Shown here in pieces: positions 31,972-44,600 of a DNA stretch of 64,000 nt. The notes below the pieces were generated by a model. It was not told the DNA's origin and did not search any database. It saw nothing but the letters and a program-made list of their open reading frames with translations. Position 1 is the first letter of the stretch. Each line of letters opens with the position of its first letter. A program made the translations under genes and the position numbers. Source of the stretch: Turnera subulata (lineage: Eukaryota > Streptophyta > Magnoliopsida > Malpighiales > Passifloraceae); NCBI GenBank assembly GCA_028386065.3, contig JAKUCV010004321.1, positions 1 to 64,000 on the forward strand, in the 5' to 3' direction.

Positions 31972-34900
31972 ATGGTTAGCTTCCTATCATGGAATGTGAG
32001 AGGAATACACTCGGCATCGAAGATTAAAAACTTGAAGTCTCTAATCAAGAGTCATAAGGCAAATCTTATTTTTTTTTATGTGAAACTAAGTTGGAGAATG
32101 TTACCTTACATGATTGCCACAAGATGTGGTCTATTCTGTTGGAGTTTCGTGCTGTGGCTTCAAGAGGGGCCTCGGGTGGTTTGCTGGTATTATGGGATGG
32201 CGATTGTTTCACTTGTCAACGTCATCAGTTACATCAGAACTGGATTACACTGGAGGGTAGCTTTGCTGGTAGTACGGATGTTTTCACAATTTGTTGCTTA
32301 TATGCTCCGGTGGACAGGGACCAACGGATTGGTGTTTTTCATGACCTAGCAGCCCTTAAATCTATTTTCTCTTCACCGTGGCTAGTCCTCGGGGACTTCA
32401 ATGAGACTTTACATGTTGAGGAACGTCGCAGCGGTCACTTCTGTAGCTCTGGGGCAGCGGCTTTAAGATCATTCATGAGCCGTACTATTCTAGTAGACTT
32501 CCCTCTGTTGGTGCTTTAAATTCCCAATGTTGTCTTTAAAAACGGCCAGTAGAGGAGGCTCAGATCACTGGCCTTTGATACTCTCTCAAGCACGAGTCGA
32601 TTGGGTTTCAGGCCATTCCGATTTCTATCTTGTTGGTGGGATCATCCAGGTTTTGAGAAGATTATCTGAGAGATGTGGGCACAGGTCGAAGTGGACTTCC
32701 CTAATAGATTTTGCTTACTTAAAAGGTTGGCTTGTCTGCGGGTTAAATTGGCACATTGGAACAGGCACAGTTTTGGTGATATCAACTAGGGCCTGAAGGA
32801 GGTGCACGTAGCTATGGATGCCTTGGAGTTATTAGCTGATCAACGTGTACTTTCTCTCTCTGAACAACTTGAGCTTGGCAATGCCAGGGATGCATATTTT
32901 CTCAAAGCTCGTTAGGTTGAATCTCTGTGGCAACAAAAGTCGCGCATCAAATGGTTTAAATTGGGTGACCGGAACACCAAGTTTTATCATTCTATGGCTT
33001 GTCATAACAGTCGAAAAAAGGAGAAAACGTCAATGGAAGTAAACGGGTCAGTTCTATCTACACTGGATCAGCTAAAGTAAGCAGCAGTAGACTTTTTTGG
33101 TTCCCTTTACAGTGACAATGAGTCCTCATGGCCTGGCCTTGGTGACATCCCCCTTAAATCACTTGCTCCGGATATGGTTAATCAACAGTCGAAAAAAGGA
33201 GATAACGTCAATGGAAGTAAACGGGTCAGTTCTGTCTACACCGGATCAGCTAAAGCAAGCAGGAGTAGACTTTTTTGGTTCCCTTTACAGTGACAATGAG
33301 TCCTCATGGCCTGGCCTTGGTGACATCCCCCTCAAATCACTTGCTCCGGATATGGTTAATCAACTTGATCGTCCAGTGACCAAAGAAGAATTAAAAAATG
33401 CTATTTGGAGCTATGATAGTGGTAAGGCTCGAGGCCCAGATGGGTTTAATTTCTCCTTTTATAAGAGATGTTGGCCCTTCCTTTAGAATGTTCTTTATGA
33501 CTTTGTTGAGTCCTTCTTCGCCACGGGGAATATGCCAAAAGGTGCAAATATCTGTTACATTACACTGCTTCCTAAAAAACATGTTGCAAAGACTTTCACT
33601 AACTATCGTCCTATCACTCTTATCCATGGTCTTTATAAGATCGTGGCAAAAATATTGGCCGAGCGCGTCAAATGTGTGATGGACTATCTGGTCAGCCCCA
33701 ATCAATCTGGTTTCATTGCGGGGAGGTCCATTCTAGATTGTGTTTTACTCGCCTCAGAAGTTGTTCATTCCTTAAAGAAAAGTAAGCAACAAGCTATTCT
33801 TTGGAAACTTGACTTCTGTAAATCTTACGATTCAGTATCTTGGAGTTATCTCTTTCAAGTTATGGAGAAAATAGGGTTCAGTGCTCGATGGCGGATATGG
33901 ATCAAAGCCTGCTTAACCTCTTCTAGTGTGGCGGTTCTAATTAATGGCTCTCCTTCAGCTTAATTCACTATGCTTAACGATTTGAAACAAGGGGATCCCC
34001 TCTCCTCGTTTTTATTTCTTTTGGCGGCAGAAGGGTTAACGGCTGTCATCAACCAAGCCTTAGCAAAAGAGCTCATAGCACCAGTGCAGGTGGCTAATAC
34101 CCAAGTAATGATTTTGCAATATGCTGATGATACTATCATTTTCTCTCCCGCTTCTTTACCACATTTGCTTAGTATGAAAAGGGTCCTGCGGTGTTTTGAA
34201 ATGTTGTCGGGATTGAGTATCAACTTCCATAAGAGTGGGGTAGCTGGTGTTGGTCTTTCAGTTGCGGAGGTTGCATTCTTAGTGGCATCTCTTCATAGTA
34301 AACCTGAAGCTTTACCTTTCATATACCTGGGGCTGCCTTTAGGTGCTAATATGCGTCTACAACGATCTTGGCTGCCAGTGATAACAAAGTTCCGGGCTCG
34401 TTTGCAAGCATGGAAGGGAAGATTTTTATCTTTTGCTGGGTGCCTTGTCTTACTCAGATCAGTACTTTCTGCACTCCCTATGTATTATCTCTCCCTTTTC
34501 CCGGCTCCTTTAGGGGTGGCGCGCAAGCTGGTTTGGATTCAACGAAGATTTATATGGTCGGGTAGAGAGAATAGCGCAAAATTACCTCTTGTTGCTTGGC
34601 ACAAGAATGCGCGGCCAAAAGTTCAGGGCGGCCTTGGTGTGGAATCTATTTTGGCCAAGAATCGTGCTCTGTTATTCAAATGGCTTTACAAGTATTACTT
34701 CATCCCTTCGCTCTATTGGCGTGATTTGATCTCTAACAAGTGTGCCGAGTCCTCCCCTGCCCTTACGCCATCTTTTACCTTATCTAAAGCTTCACCGATC
34801 TAGGCTGGTGTCTTGCATAGTGGCCTCTGTGATAATCCAATGGGATCTTTATTGGTGTATGGCTTATCTGTCTGCATTGGTGATGGGAGTAGTCTTAAGT

Positions 34901-35841
34901 TCTGGTATGATGCTTGGTCTTCTCATGGTGCCTTGAGACAGAAATTCCCTCGACTTTTCAAGAATTCGCAGTTTCAAGAGGCCTCTTTGGGAGCCCTAAA
35001 AACTGTGCACTCACCGGACCTCACTCATCCCTCATATTGGCGTCGTCCACTTTATTCATGGGAGAATTTACAGTTCATGTCCATCCTTACTTAGTTGTCT
35101 GCCTTGGTACTTCAACCTCATTCGCCGGATGGATGGAGGTGGCTTCATCATCCTTCGGGCACTGACACCGTCCATTCCGGTTATCAACTTTTGGTACAGA
35201 GACCTGTTCCTCCACGGCCGGAGCCCTTGGTATGGTTTTCGGTCACACCATCAAAGATTGAAACCTTCCTTTGGCTCACGTTACATGACGGACTAGCTAC
35301 CCGGGAAGCGCTCCTCCACTGAGGCATACTTACTCCTGATGCGGCATCTTGCTCCTTTTGTGGTGCAGAAGTGGACTCTGTCAATCATCTCCTGCTACAC
35401 TGCTCCGTTTCGGCCCAGTTTTGGCACCGCCTGTGTCAGTGGTGGGGGGTGCTTTGGGTTACTCCAGCTACTGTTCGGGATTGGTTAGATCAGTGGTGCT
35501 ACCTTTCCGGGAGCCACCATGCTACTACGGCCTGGCTTACTCTCGGCCTCTCTGCTCTTTGGTCCCTCTGGATTGCACGAAATGGAGTTATTTTCAACTC
35601 GCGTGCTGTGTCAATGGCTTCTCTATTTGATTTGGTTGTGAGTCGGGCAACGTGGTGGTTCAAGACTTCTTATCCTACCTTCCCGTATGGGGTGGGTGCA
35701 GTCCTTACCTCATCAGCCACATTTCATGATTGGCGTCATGCAAAACGGTTGTCCTTCAATACACACAGTGATTGTTTAAGCATATGGCTCCCGGTTTGGG
35801 ACTATAGCATTTTCTTCTTGTATTCTTTTATTCAAAATTAA
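31972..35841 (+). pseudogene. LINE-A' ORF2: endonuclease, RT, zf-RVT
   Basis: Keeps WLVLGDFNETLHVEERRSGH, which LINE-A lost, but has lost about 75 bp around the next endonuclease motif (near 32510) and has a frameshift near 32075. RT motifs are as in LINE-A: ARGPDGFNFSFYKRCW, LDFCKSYDS (Arg to Cys in motif A) and LQYADDTIIFS. A 178-bp tandem duplication lies at the front of the RT region. Stops at 33484-33486, 33961-33963 and 34801-34803 are the same as in LINE-A. The zf-RVT reads CSFCGAEVDSVNHLLLHC, and the frame then runs to FFLYSFIQN. There is no RNase H. Confidence 0.87.
33008..33363 (+). repeat. 178-bp tandem duplication inside LINE-A' ORF2
   Basis: CAGTCGAAAAAAGG starts both units (33008 and 33186), and both run to GGATATGGTTAATCAA. 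LINE-A has a single copy at about 13030-13213. The second unit keeps reading into RT, while the first has an extra stop (CTAAAGTAAGCAG). The few differences between units suggest a fairly old event. Confidence 0.92.
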
Positions 35842-35931
35842 TAAAGATTCACACTCAATTAGCATAAAAAAAAAGATCCTATTAGTTTTCTTTGTGTAAC
35901 ATAAATATGGAATTCTTAAAAAGTATAAAAC

Positions 35932-38401
35932 TAGTTGCAGAATTTCGAGATGGAATCTTCAATTGTAACACTACAAATCTAAAACACAGAAAAACCCCAA
36001 AAAGAAACAACATCACTAATCTGAAAGCAAAGAAGTCTACAACCCAAACGCGTTGACACAAATCCTTTCAACCATTGGCACTTGACATGCCACCTATAGG
36101 ATTTAAGTAAGAAATTCAATTATGTTGTTTATCAAAAAAAAAATCAAATATGTCTGCTTGATCTTATATAACAAAGATGGAATTCAAACAAATCTCTACT
36201 TTGATGTCATTCAGAATTCATTCACCTTCCTCCCAGTAATATAATCAGAATATTGTCATTAATTTGATCCACATATATCTCATTCCACAAAAAATGGAGA
36301 GATTAATTTCCCCCAAACAAAACCTGGCTCAGTAAATTATTAATGTTTCTAGGACCCATGAAAATCAACCTTTTCTAGACTATCCTCTGCTTTTCAAACT
36401 GGGGGAAAAAATAGTAAACTCAAATCCATGAACTTGGAAAAGTCTTCTGCATAAACTATATATACAATTGTATCCCTTCTTCAAATGCGCAACATGACAA
36501 CGGTGTGGCCAGTAGATGGTCCTATTAATATTTATTCATATACCCAGAGGTTCTTGAGTCTCAAATAAATGTTTGTGAACCATGGAAAGTTGCAAATGTA
36601 TGTATATTTCCCAAAAATGCGCACCTGTTTATGTTTCTCCTACCTTTAAAAAGTTCCCCGGGTGATGAGGCATTGGTTTCTAGATTAAATAACTCACTTT
36701 GGGATAATAACAAAATAAAATTTCAGTACGCTGTCTCCCACATTATTATTATTATTTTTAATCTTTAACTTATAAGAATTGAGAAGATGGTGACGCCAGT
36801 AATGTTAGCGTACTTTACGTAAGCTGTCGTATTATAATAAGTTAGTAAAAAAAATATATACGTGTATACTTTGAGTATGTCTAGATCTGGAAATTTGAAA
36901 AAAAAAATTGTGTATGTATCGATGCTTTAATTTGTATACAATCTGTTCAGTAATTAATGTTGAGGGAACATATGGCGTATTTCATGATAAATAAAGTAAT
37001 GTTTATATTACAGTTTTATAAGTGGAGCCTATTCTGTTATTTAAAACGGAAATCAAAATGGATTATTTTTGTTTTGGCGCATCGGAATTACAAAAATAAC
37101 CTCGGATCTCAAACTCCCTAAATCACCCTCACTCCGGTCTACATGGATCAAATTCATGATCTCTTAAAACTCAACCCAAGAGAAATGCCACTGCACTATA
37201 ACTATACAACTAGTGTTGGTGAGTAATTTCTACTAACAGGTCTTTAATATAAATAGTAAGAAGTCTGTTATATTATGGGTAGGATTCTAGTAGAATCATT
37301 ATAAATTTTTAATTTTTGTTGTGTTATTACTTTTATATAATCTTGAAGCCAATTTCAGTATGAGGGAAAAAAACTAAGCCAGCTTTTTAAATTTTTGTAC
37401 ATTTGCTTTGAAAACCCCCTAGAATTTTTAGTTACACGTATGTTCCTACATAATTGGTATGATCCATTGTATTTTTGTTATGATTGGGAGATCGTGGATA
37501 TTCCAGTAGACGGTGTTTTATTTTGTTGGTATTTTCCCACACCCATCAATTTGATGAATGAAATTTGGTTGTTCATTAAAAAAAAAAAACTAAACTATTT
37601 GTTAACTAAATATAATCTTTTTATACACAAAAGCCAATGAAATACATTCTTTTTTGTTATCATTTGTTAAAGAAAAAAGTCTTAAAGGTTCATCTAGTAT
37701 AATAATAGAAGTGATTTTTGTGCTCTACAAATTTATAATCAAGCTCCACTCTGGCTTACCTGTAATACATATTTGTGTCACTTTGAAGCATGCTAGCTAC
37801 TTCTTTTTTCCCTCTCATCTCTGTTCATTGTTATTCTCTTCCTCATTTTCTTGCCCAAATTTGGTCGACTCTAGCTATAATAAGCATGTCCAACATGCAT
37901 GTATTTTTTTTTTTTCCTGATGCTGAGAATATATAAATTAAATCCATTAAACTTCACTGTTATGGTAATCTTGTTTAATGAGGGTGCTTTATATATTGTT
38001 GTTTTTGTATTGTCGGTTCAGTTAGGGTATTTGTATTCATTTTCTAACATATTTATTGTGATCAGGGCAACATTGTCATTTAGAAAATAGAGAAATGAAA
38101 GTGGAGCGCTGTTATAAGTCGCCCCCGCCTATACTATAATCGTCCAGAGCATCCCTTTTAACAATCTTCCTTGCATCTCAACGCTTCTCTTCTCTGTCCT
38201 TTCTATAATTAACTTCCCATGAAAAAGCCTAACCCTTAATGACCTATGTTGCACTAAACTAGCTAGCCTCCATTATCCACTAAACTAGCCAGCTTATACC
38301 GTCCACTCACACCATTTGAGGAAAAAGAGGGCTGTTTCTTTTGTGCTATTCCATCAGCTCCCTTAATTACAACTCTTTTAAGTCAAACCAAAGTACCTAA
38401 G
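35932..38401 (+). promoter_or_regulatory. WRKY-2 upstream region
   Basis: Homologous in order to the WRKY-1 upstream DNA: the distal block (35932-36100), then TTAATGTTTCT near 36340, and finally the leader 'GAGGGCTGTTTCTTTTGTGC' just before the start codon. The MITEs and retroposon of the WRKY-1 upstream region are missing. A 37000-37660 stretch without counterpart holds only unremarkable AT-rich DNA. The TATA position reads ACTATAATCG, a poor match. Confidence 0.7.
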
Positions 38402-39045
38402 ATGGAGCCCTCTTGGCCAGAAACTCTACCCTCGGGTTGGAGCAAAGCAGTCAATGAGCTTGTTCAGGGTCGCGAATTCGCCAACCAACTTAACACTATT
38501 CTTAACAACCCCATGGAGAATGATGGGTCTTTGTCCTCTCAGGATCTTGCCACTAAAGTAATGAACTCCTTTACCAACAGGATTGGTTCAGACGAAGAAA
38601 TCTCGCAGTCTTGGGATAATCCTGCGGTGGCCAGCATGTTTTATTCTGTAAAGGGGTTCAGCAACAAGAGAAGGTAGCTCTTAATCTCTCCTATATGTAT
38701 GCCTAAATATATACATCCTGTCATCCTCCATCATTGCACAAGTTAATTAGTCATCTTGAAATTTCTTACGTACAATTGAGTTTAATTAATTGATGATGAG
38801 TAGCAGAAACAATTAGATCTTACTTAGGGTGATTCTATCGTTTGGATGCACTTAATTAATTGCCGTGGCAGATCCAAAAGGGGCTTGGTGGGGGCCTTGG
38901 CCCCTCTGAAATGCAGTCATGTATAGATTTACTACTGTAGTTTCAAATGATACAAGGGTTTGACTCCTATCCTCCTTTTTTGCAATATTTTGGGGTCATA
39001 TTCAGTATTTAGAGTGTTAATCTCAATTTCACACCCTTCTCGCTG
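38402..39045 (+). pseudogene. WRKY-2: exon 1 and partial intron only
   Basis: Exon 1 (38402-38673) encodes [20 protein letters not shown] and ends with the same donor site, AAGAGAAG|GTAG. Compared with WRKY-1 it has lost 21 bp (SLSILN plus one residue), still in frame. The intron is recognisable up to 'TTTCACACCCTTCTCGCT' near 39045. Beyond that lie copia relics; exons 2 and 3 with the WRKY domain are absent from this window. If expressed, it would make only an N-terminal peptide of about 91 aa. Confidence 0.85.
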
Positions 39046-39059
39046 GAAGAGAACAACAA

Positions 39060-40230
39060 TTAGCGTACACTGGATGGTGTTTTACACTTAAAGGTTAGTC
39101 CATAACAAGCAAGTGTTTGCTTCATCCACAGCAATTGTGCATAACATGCAACCGTTACCACATATTCAGCTTCGGTTGTAGATGTAGCATTTGAATTTTG
39201 CTTTTTACTTGACCAAGATACAAGTGATTGTCAAGAAGTTGACAAGTTCCACTTGTACTTTTCCTATCTAAGTTGCATCCTGCAAAGTCTGTATCTGAAT
39301 AGCTTGTTAGTTCAAAAGAATTCACATTAGGATACCACAAGCCTAAAGATGAAGTTCCCTTTAGATATTTGAATATGCACTTGATTGTTCTAAGAAGAGA
39401 TTCTTTTGGGCATGATTGAAATTTAGTACAGAAGCATACGCTGTACATAATATCTAGTCCATTTTCTTATGAAACGAGAATTTCTTGATGAAGAAAGAAA
39501 AAATAGGGACCAGGAAGCCATCAAAGAGATGACTTACACCCGAAGCCTATCTACTAAAAGAATGGTACAGGTGATAAGAACCAAAAATACAACCTTTTTT
39601 TAGGAAAGGCAGCAAACAAGGCCAATCCAAGATCTGATAGGGTTCGAACAAAGAATGAGAGTAGATAAATCATAGGGAAAACTAGATTCTGTCGATTTAA
39701 AACAAAGTAGAGACCTCGACAAGAAGAACTAGACACATAGGGAAAACTAGATTCATGCCAAATCTTTTTAGTAGCTCACTTTATACTTAGCTTGGTTTAC
39801 GAAAATTCCACCATCGAGATGCTTGACTTGAAATTCCAGGAAGAAATTTAATTCTCCCATCATGTTCATTTCGAACTAGCTGTGCATTTGCTTTTTAAAT
39901 TCCTTTACAAAGAGATTCATTAGTAGCATTGAATAGAATACCATCAACATAAATTTGCACAGTAATGATATCATCTTTGTTCGACTTTACAAATAGAGTT
40001 AAGTCTACTTTTCCTCTTGTAAAGCATTGTGAGATAAAATAGGAACTTAATCTATCATACCAAATCCTAGGTGCTTGTTTAAGACCATACAATGGCTTTT
40101 TTAATTTATAAACATGTTGTGGATACTCATGATTTTCAAATCCTGGAGGTTGTTCAACATATACTTCTTCCATGATATACCCATTTGGAAAAGCACTCTT
40201 GACATCCATTTGATAGAGTTTGGCCCAAAG
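39060..40230 (-). pseudogene. Ty1/copia reverse transcriptase and RNase H relics
   Basis: Minus strand. 40220-39895 encodes RT: YQMDVKSAFPNGYIMEEVYV, then KLKKPLYGLKQAPRIWYDRL and VQIYVDGILFNATNE. The catalytic YVDD has become YVDG, and the frame is open for 134 aa. 39448-39155 encodes the RNase H part with SCPKESLLRTIKCIFKYLKG, SYSDTDFAGCNLDRKSTSG and a degraded end. Between them (about 39450-39780) lies DNA with no copia match, in which 'AGGGAAAACTAGATTC' occurs twice. No LTRs were recognised. The piece lies where WRKY-2 is truncated. Confidence 0.8.
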
Positions 40231-41640
40231 ATGGTAAGAGAGGAAGGGAGGAGGGGCCAGGTAACGAATAAGCAACCCAGCCCGCATCTTCACTTCCACG
40301 ATTCACCGAACCTCTGATTCCGGTCCTTAGGCAACGCGCTAGTGTGTAAAAATAGGTTTTCCGATCTATCTTTGATATTCAATTCCAACCCACCCAAGGG
40401 GATTCGATCGAAGGAAATGGCAAATCACTCCCTAGCTCACACACGAATGTCCAACCCGCCCCAGGATCCTCTTTCCCCTTTTTAGGTGTGATGAACCCCT
40501 TTCCTCTATAATGACCCGTGTGGGAAGAGCGTTTTTTGTCAATTCATTTTTTTCGCAGAGGGTGAATTAGTTAATTCCCTTTTTGTATTTTTCGAAGATT
40601 TAGTTTTGCGATGCAACCAAATATGAAAGTGTAGGAAAAACTAGAATGAAGACAAGAAAGTACGTGACACAGGTGGCCTTTTTGTATTTTTCGAAGATTT
40701 AGTTTTGCGATGCAACCAAATATGAAAGCGTAGGAAAAACTAGAATGAAGACAAGAAAGTACGTGACACAGGTGGCTGAGAGTGGTTCCCTCAATAATAA
40801 GTACCTCTGCTACCTAAAGGTCCCCCGTTTAGGATTTCTAACTATCCACTAATTTGGTTTTCACAAGCAAACAAAAAACCTACAATACACAAGTTTTTTC
40901 ACGGGCTGCACTCGCAAATCTAACCCAAAGCTGAACCTAGCTTTGTCTACCCAACAAGATTAACCCCTAATCTTGCTCATAACAACCCTTTCACAAGGAA
41001 AGTTTCAAGAGTGACTTACTCATAGAGTAACAAGTTTAATCATAAAGATTTTCTCATAAAGGGAAGCTTTTTTCACAATTTAGAATCACTTGAATGGTTT
41101 AGTTTATATCCAATGGGGCTTCTGTCCTCTATTTATAGATTCTAAGGATAGGGAGTTGTGTTCCACAACGGCTAGTTGGTGTCTATGTGGAATAAAAGTT
41201 GACTTCTTTCTTCTCCATTTAAATTTGTCGACGTAGGTGAGCCAAATCTGGATATTACTTGAGCTGCTATACTTTTTCTTCAAAATGTTCTCGAAAAGTG
41301 GAAAGTCAGGACCACCAGATCTTCCAGGGGAGAGAGAGGATGTTAAGACCATTTTTCTAAACTTTTTCTAACCCTTGGAGTGCAAGTATAACCGTTAGTT
41401 GGTAGGTTTAATTGTCAATAACTTCTCGGGACCAGAACTCAACTGTCCTGAAAGTGAGCTTTTGCTCTGCAGCTCCGTGAAACTAAATCTTCTCTATTTT
41501 GATTTCTGCCAATACCTTAAGCACACAAATACTTACCAAAATGTTTTTTAATCATCAAAATGATATAGTAATCATTATAATATTAAACACGATTAGTCTT
41601 AATTAATTATTTAAGTAAGTCCTTACTCACATATTTAAGC
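40231..41640. other. Unassigned DNA next to copia relics, with a tandem repeat
   Basis: No coding frame of note. The 3' side ('TAACCGTTAGTTGGTAGG', 'AAAGTGAGC') could be decayed LTR or untranslated sequence of the neighbouring copia element, but I found no second copy to prove it. Confidence 0.35.
40578..40776. repeat. 99-bp tandem duplication
   Basis: Two units starting CCTTTTTGTATTTTTCGAAG at 40578 and 40677, each ending CACAGGTGG. I see a single difference (GTGTAGG against GCGTAGG), so it is recent. Confidence 0.93.
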
Positions 41641-42285
41641 TAACAAAAACTTGGCTGTATAAATTATTAATGTTTCTGGGACCGATAGAAATCAATTTTT
41701 TTGTAGACTATTCTCTACTTTCTATTTTCAAGCTGGAAAAAAAAAAAGGATTGGTAATGAACTTGGAAAAGTCTTCAGCGTATAGATATGTATCCCATCA
41801 TCAAATGCACAACATGACAACAAGATGGCCTAGACGTAGTGTGAACTGTATATGGATTGTGGAAAGTTGCATTCCATTTTGTGTTTCTCCTATTTAAAAG
41901 GTTCCCTTGGCGGTGCTTTGCTTTCTACATTTTTTTTTTGAGAATCTCTTTGCTTTCTACATTAAATAACTCACTTTGGATAATAACGTCGTAAAATTTC
42001 ATCAGTGGCTGCCAGCCACATGCTTATTTTTTGTTTTTTTCTCTTGATGAAGCCACATGATTACTTATTTAATTACAAGAATTGAGAAGTCGGTGACGCC
42101 AGCAACGTGACATCACTTTATATAAGGTCATCTGTCGTATCATCCAAAATAATAAATAATAGGTTCCCATATTTGCTCTCCATTTTGCTATCTTTTTATA
42201 AAAAAAAATTAATATCCCCAAATATTTTTTTTTAAGGTCAGTCAATGGCTGAGCCGTTTTACTTCTAGGGCATACTAGCTTCTTT
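41641..42285 (+). promoter_or_regulatory. WRKY-3 upstream region, first part
   Basis: Matches WRKY-1 from about 5938: TTAATGTTTCTGGGACCGAT, CATGAACTTGGAAAAGTCTT-like and ATTAAATAACTCACTTTGGA blocks in the same order. It ends in a 49-bp segment (42237-42285) that is repeated at 55867-55915 on the other side of LINE-D. Confidence 0.75.
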
Positions 42286-42311
42286 GTTTTTTTTTTTTTT
42301 AAGAACCTAGG

Positions 42312-43600
42312 AACTTTGATAATCAAGTGGTTCTTTTGCGTGATATTAGGGATCTGAGCAACCCTCTGAGTTGTCTATCTTTCATGTGTCAATCTGGGCG
42401 CAAGCCTATGATATCCCCTTAGAGACAAGCTTTGTTGAACAGTTGGGGAACAGGGTGGGGCAGTTTACACATCTGGATTCTGAACGAGGAACGAACCAGG
42501 GGAAGTTTTTCCAGTTTCGTGTGCTGAAGGATGTTAGAACCCCTCTGTTACGTGGGTCTACTGTTACATTGAGGGATGGCAAAGAGGTATGGATATATTA
42601 TAAGTATGAGCGATTACATTGGTTTTGCTATCACTGTGGCCGCTTAGGACACATAGCCAATAATTGCTCTCATGTTGCTGATGACGATTTGCTCAATCCA
42701 GAACTGTATCAATATGGGGAGGAACTTAGGGCTTCTCCTTTACGTCGCCCTACTATCCCCCTTGGAGAACGGCCTTCTAACAAGGTCAAACGTAAGCTAG
42801 TTTTTAAACCAGTGGGTTCTGCTTCTGATCAATCTCGCGGGGAGAACAATAGGAGTGCCTCTTTTGTTCCAGGAGGGAGGAGAATTGTGGAGGCTACTAC
42901 ATTGGAACCTAAACGTCTTGAGGATAACAGGGATGCAGAAGTTATCACCAGATTCTCTGGAGAAGCAAAGGAAGAGGGGTTTACGCCCTCTTCTGTTATG
43001 GGTCGACTGGCGGCTTCAGTGTTACAAAAGATGGGGCAACATCTGGTGGGAATCAAGATTAATCAGCTTCCTACTATGTGTGAGGGTGTGGACTGTATGA
43101 CTCCAACTCGAGGTATTTCTCAACAACTTGAAAAGTTCAGTATTAGTAGTTCGGTCTCCTTCCCTAATGTTATCCCACAGGATGAGGTTCCTCTGCTGTC
43201 ACCAGTACATTCCGGCCGAACTGATCCTATCTTGGTGGATACTGATGAAAGTTCTGGTCCTCGGTCAAAAATTGTAGGTGGTGGTAATTCAATTACCGGT
43301 AGAGACTCTAAGCGGGCCGCTAATCCAATAGCTTCTCAGTCTATTGTGCTACCAAATGCAGCTGTAGACCTGTCTCTTTCGGGTACCAGAACAGTGTCTA
43401 AGTGGAAGAGATTGGCTAGAGAGAAGCACTCGGACTCTAGGAGTGAGACAAGTAGGGGGGTGATGGTGAAGCGAAAAGGGGTGGCTGATACTGGTATGGT
43501 GGATAGTATGGAGAATGATGTGGGAAGTAAGAAGCGTAAGGATGATGTTGTGTTTGATGGCAAGACCATTTATTCTTTAACGGCGGAGGTTGCAGAGTAG
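42312..43600 (+). pseudogene. LINE-D ORF1 (DUF4283 C-terminal part, CCHC zinc knuckle)
   Basis: After a frameshift near 42368 there is a 409-aa open frame: VSIWAQAYDIPLETSFVEQL, then RLHWFCYHCGRLGHIANNCS, which holds the C-X2-C-X4-H-X4-C knuckle. A long Ser/Arg/Lys-rich tail ends SLTAEVAE at 43600. The DUF4283 start is missing because the element is truncated. The stop lies 14 bp before the ORF2 ATG (43615), the same order as in LINE-C. Confidence 0.82.
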
Positions 43601-43614
43601 CCTTGACAATCACA

Positions 43615-44600
43615 ATGAGTCTTTTCTATTGGAACTGTTGTGGTTTAGGGGAACCACGAGCAGTTTCTTCCTTATGCAAGCAAATTTTGCTTAAAAATCC
43701 TCTTCTAGTTTTTCTCTCAGAAACTAGGCTAAAAAGTTCTAAGATGCAACGTATTTGCAAGTGTCTGAACTGGCATGGTTTCTTGGCTGTTGACTGTGAG
43801 GGGTCGCGTAGACACCGTAGTGGTGGAGTCGCTTTACTTTAGATGGAGGAGGTTGATGTGACTCTTAGGTCTATGCGTGTACACCATATTGATGCACTGA
43901 TTGATGGGATTGGTGATGGAGGAATATGGCTTTTCACTGGGATATATGGCTGGCCACAGACTGCTGAGAAGTGGCGTACGTGGCAATTATTGGATTGTTT
44001 AGGGGAGGTCTACCATCTGCCTTGGTTGTGTGGTGGTGATTTTAATGAGATCCTATTCCAGAGGGAGAAGAGGGGAGGGGGACCTAGGAGCTTTGCGGCC
44101 ATGCAAGCCTTCTTTGATGCTCTTTCTACATCTCAGCTTTTTGACTTGGCTACTCAGGATGTGATTTCACTGGGGCGAATGGACATGTTAATGGGGTGCA
44201 TATTGAGGAGAGATTGGATCGGTTCGTGGCTAATAGTAACTGGTCCTCTTTATTTTCCCAAGCCCTTGTAAAGCATTTACCCAGACAGAAATTAGAACAT
44301 GCTCCCCTTAAATTGTTATTTGATAGAGCTCCATCCTTTGTCTATAGAGGTAAAAAACGTTTTCGTTTTGAATCTGTTTGGTTATCTAATGATGGATGTG
44401 AAGCTACTATTCAGAATGTGTGGCAGGAATTCTTGGGAGGCCTGTGGTTTCGGTTTGCCGAAAGCTTGAGAGATGTGGGCAAGGGTTACAACAGTGGAGC
44501 AAGCTGCATTTCCCTAATATTATTTCCTCTTTAAAATCAAAGAGGGACGAATTACTAAAGCTTAATTCTCTGCCGCAAACTCCTCAGGTGGAGAAACAAT
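43615..44600 (+). pseudogene. LINE-D ORF2 5' part: endonuclease
   Basis: MSLFYWNCCGLGEPRAVSSL begins the AP-like endonuclease. FLSETR, GGVALL (followed by a TAG), LFTGIYGWPQ and LCGGDFNEILFQREKRGGG follow, then a frameshift near 44180 and RFRFESVWLSNDGCEATIQN. The LTR element interrupts the frame at 44600. Confidence 0.85.

Larger units (their letters stand above)
31673..35873 (+). mobile_element. LINE-A': duplicated copy of LINE-A, 5' part missing
   Basis: Matches LINE-A from 11640 onward almost base for base, and the match continues past the LINE end into flanking DNA (35874-36100 against 18311-18367 plus 23724-23893). It is therefore a segmental duplicate, not a separate retrotransposition. 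The right TSD copy is present with one change (AGATCCTATTAGTTTTC), and the left copy is missing together with the first 900 bp. It lacks the RRM retroposon, so that insertion came after duplication. Confidence 0.88.

Noticed and set aside
38402..38677. WRKY-2 as a functional small gene
   Set aside because: It is exon 1 with its splice donor intact, the stop is simply intron sequence, and the DNA-binding exons are missing.
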